From: Calliopum simillimum
Taxonomy: Eukaryota; Arthropoda; Insecta; Diptera; Lauxaniidae
Length of the DNA stretch: 64,000 nt
Assembly (NCBI GenBank): GCA_951812925.1
Contig: OX638370.1
Location: 113,288,897-113,352,896, forward strand
Direction: 5' to 3'
Of this stretch, positions 12,137-23,200 are shown piece after piece. The first letter of the stretch is position 1, and every line of letters starts with the position of its first letter. Made by a program: the position numbers and the translations under genes. The notes under the pieces were generated by a model that searched no databases, was not told where the DNA came from, and worked only from the letters and a program-made list of their open reading frames with translations.

Positions 12137-12329
12137 AATATACTGTTTTACATAAACTTTACAATCATTTCCAGTACGATGGTTATTCAAGCCTTAAATT
12201 CCATTTGTAATTAGAAATTTCAAAATATTAACCCCCCTCTTTGAACAACATATTAAGATTAACTGAATTCTTTTAACATTTTGAAGGATTGGGGATGCTT
12301 TAAACAATCGTTGTGTGAACTGGAATTCA

Positions 12330-12595
12330 TTTGGATTAGAGTTTGCCTCGTGCCCGAAACTCGACCTTTTCGATTTGACTTTAAAAAACCACACAAGCGT
12401 TAACATAAGCAAACAAACTCTAATTAGTAACAATGTCTGCGAATTTTCCTATAACTATGTCGTGTTTACGTTTCTTTGTGTAGAATTTATCATCATACCG
12501 AATTTCATAAAAATCGATACAGCGGCTTAGCTGTGAGAGCGTATTTTCCATTTAAGGGCGTGGCACAGCCCACTTCAAAACACAGAGGTCATATT
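12330..12595. repeat. Family B repeat, left part
   Basis: Contains CGAATTTCATAAAAATCGAT, TTAGCTGTGAGAGCGTATTT and AAGGGCGTGGCACAGCCCAC. It is interrupted after CATATT by the element at 12596-15399 and continues at 15400. Confidence 0.75.
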
Positions 12596-13116
12596 AGCTG
12601 TGTTTCAATGGTAGTGGATCTGATCCAGATCAGATCTGAACTCAATTTGAAAAACTTGGTAGCATTGGCAAGAATAAACATAAATGTCAAAAAAAAAAAT
12701 TAAATAAATAGAATTTTATTGAGACACTACAAACAAATATTTAGACTGTATATATTTTTTATTAATTAATTGGAAAATTTTTTTTTTTTTAGTACCACAA
12801 AATTGAATAGTTTCTTAAGTATACGTATATGTATATACATAGGTTTTTTCTCGAACATAATTCTGTCACAAGAGCTCATGCAAATGATTAGAGCTGTCGA
12901 TGAGTTTCTGTTTTTTCAATTTTCAATAAGATCAGGGGCTGCATGCATGTCCAATAAATTGGGCTTATTTTCAATGATCTTTCTCTCAGTTGTTAATCCC
13001 GATTTTAAAAATAAAATTTTAATAATTTTTCAAAACTATTTTAAAATGTTATGAAATGTTTTTGACAGTAAATGCCAAACCGTCAAGAAATAAGCCAGTG
13101 CTACCAAATAAAACCC

Positions 13117-15234
13117 CTGCGGGTAAGGGGTCCGAATATGCCCGAGGTAAGCATGCCTGTCGTAAGAGGCGACTAAAAGCGGGTGACCAGCCATGGTGTG
13201 GAAGGGCGTAGCGTTGGACAGCGTTGCGCCTTGAAAGAAAACCCACAATGCCCGTAACTGGCACTGACAAGGCGAGTCGATGCCGCCTTAAAATAAGCAT
13301 CTTGTCAAAATCCTGAAGCGTCTGACCCAGAGTGGGCGGCTCCCAGGTCAGCGTCTGTTCCAGATTGGACGGCTGAAATTAAAAGTGAATTTGGCCACTA
13401 TATTTGCAGCGCTTGCCAGATCCAGCTTTAAGCCTATAACTTACTGCGTGGGGCGTTGCCGAGAAGATTATACTAATGAAGCATGGATCGAAAAACGATA
13501 GAAAATAACTCTCCTAGTGGTAGCCACCAGAGTGTGGTTAATCCACCTGCCTGGGCAGCATGCACATCGGATTTGGAGGTGCAAGAAACATGCATAGTTA
13601 GGAACGATTCTCCTATAACTGGAACCAATATGGTTTCTCAAAATTTTAAAATCCTTTCGATTCCATGTCTACCACATCCCCGCAACCAGAATCACCAACT
13701 ACAACTGCTGCAGTGACTCGCAGTGGTAGTCGAATACAAACACCGCCGCCTACAATCGATGAAATTGTGAAAGCTATCCAAAGCATGAAAAACAAAAAGG
13801 CATGTCCCATAACATCAGCTAAAATTCTGCATCCTCTGCTCACCAAAATCTGGAGCGAAGAGCGTTTGCCAGAAGATTAGCTACATGGCATGTTAGTCAA
13901 ATTGCCGAAAAAAGGTGACCTAAGCGAGTGCCGAAACTAAAGAGGCATTACCTTGCTCTCAGTACCATCAAAAGTATTGACGAAAGTGCTTCTGAACAGG
14001 GTAAACGAAAAACTTGATTCGGCCATTCGAAAGCAGCAAGCAGGATTCCGGCGAAACCGATCATGCGTGGATCAAATCAACACCCTCAGAATAATTGTCG
14101 AACAATCCTGCGAGTGGTGTGCTGCACTTCAACTTGTCTTCGTAGACTATGGCACTGCCTTCGACAGTGTCTCCCGAGAAAACATTTGGGGCTCACTGCA
14201 ACGAAGAGGTATTGCTGCAAAGGCCATAAACTTAGTACGTGCACAATATGAAGGCTTTAAATGCAGTGTGTTACACAATGGGTTGTTGTCACCGACATTC
14301 ACCACTAATTCAGGCGTACGGCAGGGGTGTTTACTATCACCATCACTCTTCCTTATCGTTCTTGATGATATCCTAGATAAAGCTCTTAATAAGGCCAAAA
14401 GGGGTATCCCAATGGAACTTTACTGAACATCTAGAAGACCTCGACTTACGCTGACGACATCTGCCTCTTATCGTCCAAACATTCAGATATGCAAAACAAA
14501 ATTGAAGACCTTGTCTTGGAATCACAAAAGGCCGGCCTAAAAATCAACGTATCCAAGACTAAAAGCATGAAGCTAAACGCAAGCAATGACATCACGTTTA
14601 AAGCTGGCAGTGATGACATCGAAAACGTCGGAAGCTTCACGTATTTAGGTAGCATTATCTCCATGGATGGTGGAGCAAAAGAGGATATTAACTCAAGAAT
14701 AGCAAAAGCAAAAGGCGCGTTTGCTCAACTGAACAAAATATGGTCGTCATCCGTTATATCCACCAAAATGAGAGTGCGCATTTTTGATTCGAATGTGAAA
14801 TCGGTTTTGTTATATGGGTGCGAAACGTGGCTTGTTACTGAACAACTAACGAACAAGCTGCAAGTATTCGTCAACAAATGCTTAAGGCGAAAGGTTTGGT
14901 GGCCTCGCACTATATCAAATGCCGAGCTACATCAAAAATGCAATCAGAGGGCTATTGCAATCGGGGTCAAGCTGCCCAAATGGAGATGGATTGGTCACAC
15001 TCTCCGGAAACCACACAGCGAAATTTGTCGCCAGGCTCTTGAGTGGAATTCACAAAGTAGTAGAGCACGTGGCAGACCCAAAACCAACTGGAAGAGGTCG
15101 CTGGAAAAGGAAATCCAAGAATCGGGAAAGTCGTGGCAAGGGATTAAGAGCATCGCAAGGGATCGTGACAAATGGAGAGATTTCATATTGGCCCTATGCT
15201 CCTCCTAGGAGTTAAAGGAGAATACATACATACA
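13117..15234 (+). mobile_element. RTE-type non-LTR retrotransposon, decayed
   Basis: Flanked by an exact 15-bp target duplication TACCAAATAAAACCC (13102-13116, 15235-15249) and ending in a short ATACATAC tail. The 5' part includes GCCTGTCGTAAGAGGCGACT, common at the head of insect RTE elements (from memory). Reverse transcriptase begins near 13900: LLSVPSKVL, KQQAGFRRNRSCVDQI, GVRQGCLLSPSLF, then YADD at 14447-14458. The C-terminal part is typical of RTE ([30 protein letters not shown]). Breaks: in-frame stops at 13878 and 13939 and a frameshift between about 14404 and 14440. Most of the endonuclease region is absent, so it cannot be autonomous. Confidence 0.88.
13665..15208 (+). pseudogene. 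Reverse transcriptase pseudogene of the RTE element
   Basis: Segments 13665-13880, 13953-14426 and 14489-15208 belong to one broken reading frame. Fingers/palm motifs and YADD are visible. The last 239-codon segment is intact and holds the thumb/C-terminal region. Disabled by two stops and a frameshift. Confidence 0.85.
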
Positions 15235-15399
15235 TACCAAATAAAACCCGTAATTTTTTGAACACTTCCATTGATCCAATAAAATTTTCGGAACATGTTT
15301 TGAATCCAGCAAATGGAACCAAATGGTTCTGAATTTGTTTTTGTTTTGCTTGAAAGTGGATCTGATCTGGATCAGATCCGCTGCCATTGGAACACAGCT

Positions 15400-15900
15400 A
15401 TTATCGTTCGTTTGTTTCAAACTTAACGAATGAATGTCGAATTTCATAAAATTTTATTAATGGGTTTAGCTTTGAGAGCGTATTTTCCATTTAAGGGCGT
15501 GGCACCGCCCACTTTAAAACATAAAGGTCATTTTATACATAGTTATACCAAATTTCATAAAAATCGATGGAGCAGTTTCGCCGTGAGAGCGTTTTTTGCA
15601 TTTAGGGGCATGGCGCCGCCCACTTTAAAACACAGCGGTCATATTATCGTTCCTTAGTATAAAACCTATACCTATGACGAATTTCATAAAATTAGATTCA
15701 TTGTTTTAGCTGTGAGAGCGTATTTTCCATTTAATGGCGTGACACTGCCCATTTCAAAACATAGAAGTCATATTATAGTTTCTTAGTATAAAGCCTATCT
15801 CTATACCAAATTTCATTAGGGACGCTGCACAGCCCACATTTTAAAAAAGGAATATTGTGTGCACTGCAACCTTCCGAAAAAAAGCAAATATGTTGAGATT
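15400..15900. repeat. Family B tandem array, right part
   Basis: Three or more units about 115-140 bp apart, each with CAAATTTCATAAAA, GTGAGAGCGT, and a GGGCGTGGCACCGCCCAC-like palindrome (15494, 15607, 15737, weaker at 15825). Ends with GTGTGCACTGCAACC. Confidence 0.75.
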
Positions 15901-15941
15901 AGGGTACAGAAACAGGGAATGTGAACCGATTTCGTTCGAAT

Positions 15942-16150
15942 ATTTAAATGAATCGTTTATTTTGAAAGTGTGGCAGCTACCATAATAATCAGTTATTTGA
16001 CCGATATCATGTTTTCAACTTAATGCCATGAACTCCACACCATCAAGTAAACTTTTCGTGAAAACCGAGCCTAATTTTATCATTTCTATCAAAATTACAT
16101 AACTTTTGCATTTTGGACATGCCTCATTTTCAGAATAAACGGCTCATATA
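15942..16150. mobile_element. ATATGAGCCG MITE, family I copy 1
   Basis: Right end AATAAACGGCTCATATA is intact, the left decayed. Internal TAATCAGTTATTTGACCGAT and ACCATCAAGTAAACTTTTCG match copies at 21620-21880, 26498-26764, 27150-27285 and 59018-59170. Confidence 0.65.
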
Positions 16151-16801
16151 ATGATTTGTATGGGATCGAGGACACTATTTTTCATCCTATCGGAGATTCT
16201 ATGACAACAATTACAACAATACCATACGTATATCTGTAACTCCTAGGGGATCATAGGTCCGAAATGAAATGTCTCCATCTAATGCGATACATTGCGTTAA
16301 TCCTTTACTCCATTGCTTTAAATTAAAATAGCAAATATCACGGCTCTAAGGAAAATGTTTTAAACTCGAAGAATACTAAAGAAGGTGAAAAAATAAAAAC
16401 TTCTTGCGTTAGTCACAAGAAATATCTGTATGTGCATACAACATATTTGTCATGATTCAACTTTTGTTTATTTGCCGGCTTCTTATGATATATAGAACAG
16501 TCACTAATACACCCATATGCGCTAACATTTCAAGAGATGGATATTTACGAAATGAATGTTTATTTTTCCAAAAATAGCACTTCTCTAGAAAACAAATAAA
16601 AAAAACATTTACATTGGTTTTTTCAACTTAAACGTTGCATGTGCGAAACCATGCCGAAATTTCATTAGGTTTTCTGTGATTTACTTAAATATAGTTAATT
16701 TTCATACTTTTTGAACGTTTAAAACATTAAGCTCCAGGTCATACTAATATATTGTATAATACTTTTTAAACCGATATTAATGTCAATTTTCTTTATTTCA
16801 G
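16151..16801. other. Non-coding sequence before the Sin3A leader exon
   Basis: Nothing recognised apart from the 3' splice acceptor that ends it. Confidence 0.35.
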
Positions 16802-17204
16802 ATTATCTCGACGTCTTCTAAACAAAAAACAAGGGAAACCTAAAACTTGACGCTGAAACGTTCAATAAGATCGTGTTTTTCTGCTATCCATCTGTCTGTC
16901 CTCTTCACAAAAGTTGGACGTTCAGATTACAAATACAAATTTTTACTTGACAGTAGAAAAGAAAATTTGAGCCAATGAAAAAACGACGTTTAAATTTTTT
17001 TCCTTCACGAAACATTCAGCAGCAGCTACAATTACAACGTTATAAACGTTAATTGCGTTATTAAATAAATAAAAGTTAAATCAAAATCAAACATTTATAA
17101 AAAAAAGGAGCAAAACAGAAAAATCCAAGTGTATAGTTTTGGCTGAAACATCGTTAATTGTGTTGTATTATCAACGGTCGGCCGCAACAATTAATATTTC
17201 GAAA
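16802..17204 (+). other. Sin3A: Sin3A 5' untranslated exon sequence (acceptor at 16801)
   Basis: A good acceptor (TTTCTTTATTTCAG, ending at 16801) precedes 403 nt of leader without a clear upstream coding frame, then the Sin3A start codon. This implies at least one further non-coding exon upstream, which I could not place. The in-frame ATG at 17139 lies in this leader. Confidence 0.6.
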
Positions 17205-20200
17205 ATGATGAAACGAACGCGTGTTGATGAAGTTCAATATGGCACACGTCCTGGCCCTGGTGGCGTTGGTGGCAGTGGTGGTGGTGGAGGCGGCAATGCC
17301 GGCGGTACTGCAGTCAATATTGGTCCCGTTGGTCCTGGTGCTCACGGATCTAGCATTGCTGTAGGAATTGGTAGCGGTGGCATTGGCGCTGGCGGTCCTA
17401 TAACGCATCATCGTATTTTAACGCCACAACATGGGGGTGCACAAACCATTGCTTATTTACCATCGACAACACCGGCTAATAATATGAAAGCAACAACCAA
17501 TGTAACTGGAGATGGTAATGTTGGTGTTGGTGGTGGCAACACCGGCGCTGTTAATACCATCGGCGGAGGCGGTGGTGGTATACCACAAATTGGCAGCGGC
17601 GGTACCGTGGTATCTACTGGTGGTGCTGGCGGAGTTGTGCAATCACAAACTGTACAGTATTCAACTTGTGAGTACAAAAAATATATATGTATGTATTGTA
17701 TATTGAGTTAAAAAAATGTAATTAACGTTTAAGGCGAAGCAAATGAAGAGCGCTGAGTGATGTTAAATAACAATTTTATAATGTTGAGCTTATCAGCATA
17801 CCCTTTTTATCAGTTAATTTGCTTTTTTCCAACCGATGTTATGAAGAAATAACGCTCAAAAAATCGAGATTTCATAGGTGTCCGATTAGAGATTATTTTC
17901 CTTATTTTGTATGCACATATCATGTTCTTCCACTAAAAAGTTGCAGAAAGCTGTGTACATAACATCTTTATCCAGTGCAAACTACAAGAATTAGCAGAAC
18001 CAATGAATGTTCAATGTTTAAGGTATACCTTAACATGTCCTTCAACCTCAATATCTAAATTTTTTTTTGAAAATGTTACTTAACATGTTTATCCACTCAG
18101 CTCTTCATTAAACGTGATCGATAAAAAATAGGGGTCTGCACGAACCTGTCTTGTTTGATTTGCTTCAGTTAGTGCATATAGTTTTTCTATTTGCACGTTT
18201 TGCACAGACCTGAAGTATTTGTTTGTATAAAATACGGTACACTGAAGTATTTGTTAGAAACAGGTATTTTTACTAGCTACCATCAAAGCACGTGTCTAAA
18301 AGTGGCCTTTGTGGTGTGAGCTTATTAATCCATGTTTTTGAGTAAAAAACACCAACATTACAAAAGCATGGCAAAATGCATAGAAAAAAACCAAAAAATC
18401 GGTAGGTTGGTTTTCGTTACAAGTTTCATCCATATGGAATCTTCAGACGAATTTACCTAAAAATCGAAGAACTCGACAAACACGCTTTATTAATTTTTTG
18501 CAAAGATTTGACGAGAATCACAGCAAAAAATTCAATGCAGCTCATGCAAAAGTTCTAAGTCGTTGATATTATACTTTTTTTTTTTTTTTTGTTACCTATA
18601 AAACAAGACATTTTACTTCAGTGTCAAAATAAAATCAGTGTACAGTGAAGATTTGAACCTTGCACTTTTTGGAACAAATACTTCAGTTCGGTGCAAAATG
18701 TGCCAATAAAAAAAAGTACATTATATTTCAAGATGTCTTGTACAGGTCCCTAATAAAAAAATGGTTAAAACATAAACGCGGTAATATGCTCATAATACAG
18801 CTTTTATTAAATTCTTTTCATTAAATTAATTGATTTCGATGTAAAATTTTAATGTAAGTGCATTTATCTAAGTGTCATTTGTTAAAAATGTTTTTAAAAA
18901 AATTTATTTTCATTGTAGTTTTTCTTCCAAATAAAATATACCCCTGAGGAAGCCTAAAACCAATAGGCGAAACGTTGGGAAATAGCGGAATGAAATTGTT
19001 TTAATTTTATTTAGCGTTTTAAAATCTTGTGACCATCAAGCTCAATGCAACAAATTGATGCAAAAAAACTCATACAGCTTATTTAGTTTTATTTCAGAAA
19101 TAACTCACATTTTTTAAATTGATTCAGGGTCTCCTAAATTATACTAAATTATGCTTATTTTAAAGCAAAAAATGTGATGGAACCCATATATTTCTTCCTT
19201 AGAGTTCAACTTATCGCCATAGAGGCGTGGCACCGCCCACTTAAAAACAAACAGTTTTCAATATCCTTTCTTAAAGTGCCTTCTATCTCCATACCGAATT
19301 TCATAAAAATCAATTCAGGAACTTAGCCGTGAGAGCGTTTTTTCCATTTGGGGGCGTGACGCCGCCCACAACATAATGGTCATACTATCGGTTTAGCCGT
19401 GAGAGCCCTTTTCCATTTAGGGGCGTGGCACCGCCCACTTTTAAAAGAATTAAAATCTTGTGCACTGCTCCCTACAACCTTTGAGATTACTTTAAGTATA
19501 GAAACTGATTTCATTTACTTATTTGTATAATGATACTCTAAATATGATTTTTGACAGCGAGGTTTTCGAGGTACTTACACGTTTCGTGGAATACTCAATT
19601 AGATTAGCTCTATACGATGTTGTTTAGATCTGTTGTTTGATAATAAAATTCATGTAAAATAATACTCCATATATATTTTCCATTACATTCTAATAGAACA
19701 ACAATAATGATTTTTATTTTGTTTATTTCTCATTTCAGCATATGTATCTTCCATTGCTCCTGGTAGCGGTCTTAAATCTAATACGGACGGTGTTCAAATT
19801 CATGTATCAAGCAGCGGTGGCGGAAATGTTACAGCAACTCAACAACAAACTAATTCTATGCGACAACGAACAATTAGCGGCACTCAAAGTAATACCGGTG
19901 GTGGTGGTGGCGTTAGTAATCTTTCAACTGCACCGCAAATTGTTCAACAAACGTCTTCATCACAACAAACAGGTAGCGGCGGTGGCGGTGGACCAGTACA
20001 AAGTGGTCAGCCTGGTGCACCGCCACGTCTTAAAGTCGAAGATGCGCTAAGCTATTTGGATCAAGTTAAATTCCAATATGCAGATCAACCACAAATTTAT
20101 AATAACTTTCTGGATATAATGAAAGAATTTAAGTCGCATTGCATTGATACGCCTGGTGTTATACAGCGCGTGTCGACACTTTTTAAAGGTCATACAGAGC

Positions 20201-23200
20201 TTATTTATGGATTTAATATGTTTTTGCCACCTGGTTATAAAATTGAAATTCATTCCGATGAGCTTGGTTGCTCAGTGCCAGTTGTATCAATGCCATCACC
20301 ACCTGGGTCACAGCCAGGATCAGGAACTATACATAGCCTGGTAGGTGGTACAATACAAAGCGCAACATCGCAGATAAAATCGCAGTCAAGTAATGCTGCC
20401 AGCTCAGTGCATCAGCTTAGCAGTGGTGGTGCTGTAAATTTAATGACACATGGTGGTTCGGCTCTTTCGCAAACTACAATACATGCATTACAGCCACCTC
20501 AGTCGCAGTCACAGCAAACGGCACCAACTCCACCACACAGCCACGTGAGCGCATCTCCATCACCGGCAAGTGTTGGATCTGCTCAAGTTCAAAGCGTTAC
20601 AGTTGCTCCGGTTGGTTCATCACATGTGCCACAAAATTATTCACGTGATCGGGATCGCGCAACAATCACACCGGCTGGCAGTGGAGGTGGGCCAACCGGC
20701 ATTGTAGTTGCTGGACCACCAACACCGAATTCTTTGAATGATTTAAGTCCACAAGGAGGTGGTGGTGGTGTAGGAAGCGCATCGCATCTGCATCATATTT
20801 CCCAAGCACATCAATCGATTCTAATGGGTGAGACTGCTGGGCAACAAAATCAGCCAGTGGAGTTTAATCATGCAATAACATATGTCAATAAAATAAAAGT
20901 AAGTTTTATTTTATGTGTCCCCTAAAATTATATAGGGGGTTATCGTGAATAAATATTCCCGGGGAATACTCGCAGACTGCCGTGTATTCTCTATTGCTGT
21001 TTAAGACAATTCCCCGGGAATCTTGAATCACGTTAACCCCCATAGAAAAATACAGTCAAACTTTGATACTCTACATGAAAAGTTGCAAGTATCAAAGAAA
21101 GTGAATCATGAATTTGTTGAGGACTCCCCTGTCGAGAATATATCGCCGGTGCTTACGAAGACTCTCTTCTTTAAATGCGACAAGAAAATAGTTTTTTTCA
21201 AACTGCGGCGAAAAATTTCTTTTTTGTGCGAATGCGGACAAGAAAATCACTTTTTACAAAATGCGGAGAAGAAAATAACTTATTACAAAATGCGGCGAAG
21301 AAAATCACTTTTTGTAAAATGCGGCGAAGAAAATCTCTTTTTTAAAAATGCAGCGTAAAAAATCACTCTTTCGATTAGTAATGCAAATTTTTTCGAAAAA
21401 AGGAATAGGAAAAATTTCTCTGAAAAAATTATTTTGCATTTTGTAAAAAGTGATTTTCTTCGCCGCATTTTGTAAAAAGTGATTTTCTTCGCCGCATTTT
21501 ATAAAAAGTGATTTTCTTGTCCGCATATTACAAAAAAGATTTTTTTCGCCGCAATTAAAAAAAAAAAGATTTGCTTCGCCGCAACTTTTGGTTGGAAGAT
21601 TTTCTTCGTAAGCACCGGCGATATGAGCCGTTTATTTTGAAAGTGGCCTAAGTCCATTTCGGGGCAAAAGTAATGTCATTCACATTATGTGCCGTAATAA
21701 TCGGTTTTTTGCCCGATACTATTTTTTACACATAACACCATTAATTTCGCACAATGTGGTACACTTTCTGCAAAGGCAGAATTCAATTTTATTAGTTCTG
21801 AACACAATGTCTGCTAATTCATATTACGACATTACTTTTGCTCCGAAATAGGCCACTTTCAAAATAAACGGCTCATATATTCCCCTGTCGAGAATATACA
21901 TATATTCCTCTTCGAGAGAGAGAGTATTTGCAATCGTAAATATTTCGAGAATGGAAATATTGAAATGAAATAAAACCCAAATTATTTTCGTATAAATTTG
22001 GAAATAAATTCTAAATTTATAGGCGTTCGGAAATAACGCCAAAAAAAAATAACTCTCAAAAATAAAATTACGTAATAACGCCCAAAACAAAAACGAAATA
22101 ACGCGGCGGTATTTCATGTAGAAAAATAGAAAACTGTTCGTTCGTTTTTTTTTTTTTTTGTTTATTTTTTGGGCGTTATTTCTTTTCTTTTTTTGGCGTT
22201 ATTTCCTAACTCCTTGATATTTGACTGTATGTATTCGAATGCAAAATATCATCGTCTAAAGTAGAAACCCTTAGTCTAAGTTCTAATAGAACTCCTCTTG
22301 GAACTTTCTTCTGATCGTGTTGGGTGATTTTCCACTTTGGCCGACGATATTTTTTCAAATAATCCAATATTCCACATAACCCATATACTTCACAATAACT
22401 GACAACTGATTTCTTGAATTTTCTGCGTTTTCTCCTCTTTCATAGAATCGATTCCAAAATCAACCAGAAAAATATAAGAAATTTCTCGAAATTCTCCACA
22501 CTTATCAGAAGGAACAAAAAGTTATCAAAGAGGGTAGCATAAATCAAGGCAAAACTCTTACCGAACAAGAGGTGTATACACAGGTAGCTAAACTATTTGG
22601 TCAAGATGAGGATTTATTACGTGAATTTGGTCAGTTCCTGCCGGATGCCACAAATCATCAAACGGCGCAATACATGAGCAAATCACATAATGATCACAAA
22701 CGATCATCGGGAGGCACCATAACCGGTACTGCATTAAGTGGAGGTGCACATATCACTATGACATCAGCATCCGGTTCACCCATGCACTTGAGCAGTGGTG
22801 CAACACTCTCGCAAATTGGGAGCAGCGCACATGCAGCAGTTTTGGGCAATTTATCGGCTGTCAACACAAGTGTCAGCATCAAATCATATAATAATTCTCA
22901 AAATCACAATGTTCCCAATACGCCTGGCGGATCTCGTGGTGATATGATATATGAAAAAGATTACCATGGCGTTGGGCCACTTCATCCAGGTGGTGGTCAT
23001 GTTGGTCATCATAGTAGTGGTATTGGTGGTGGAGGCGGAGGTCATGGTCATGGCGTTGTCGGTGGTGCTTCATCAAATATACGTGGTTATGAAAAAGACA
23101 CACACCGTAGTAATCACCATACCTTAGGACAGAAATACATGCCACACGTACAGGGTCCATCAGCTGCGTCCGCAGGACATTCAAGTAAAAAATCGCCCAA

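Larger units (their letters stand above)
12596..15399. mobile_element. AGCTGTGTTCCAATGG inverted-repeat element split by a retrotransposon
   Basis: Left end AGCTGTGTTTCAATGG with GATCTGATCCAGATCAGATC; right end inverse CCATTGGAACACAGCT. A 3-bp ATT duplication flanks it, judged against the uninterrupted family B text CATATTATCG. The RTE element at 13117-15234 sits inside. Confidence 0.75.

Noticed and set aside
17154..17677. Antisense and alternate-frame proteins over Sin3A exon 1
   Set aside because: By-products of Gly-rich coding sequence; the sense frame is the known Sin3A N-terminus.
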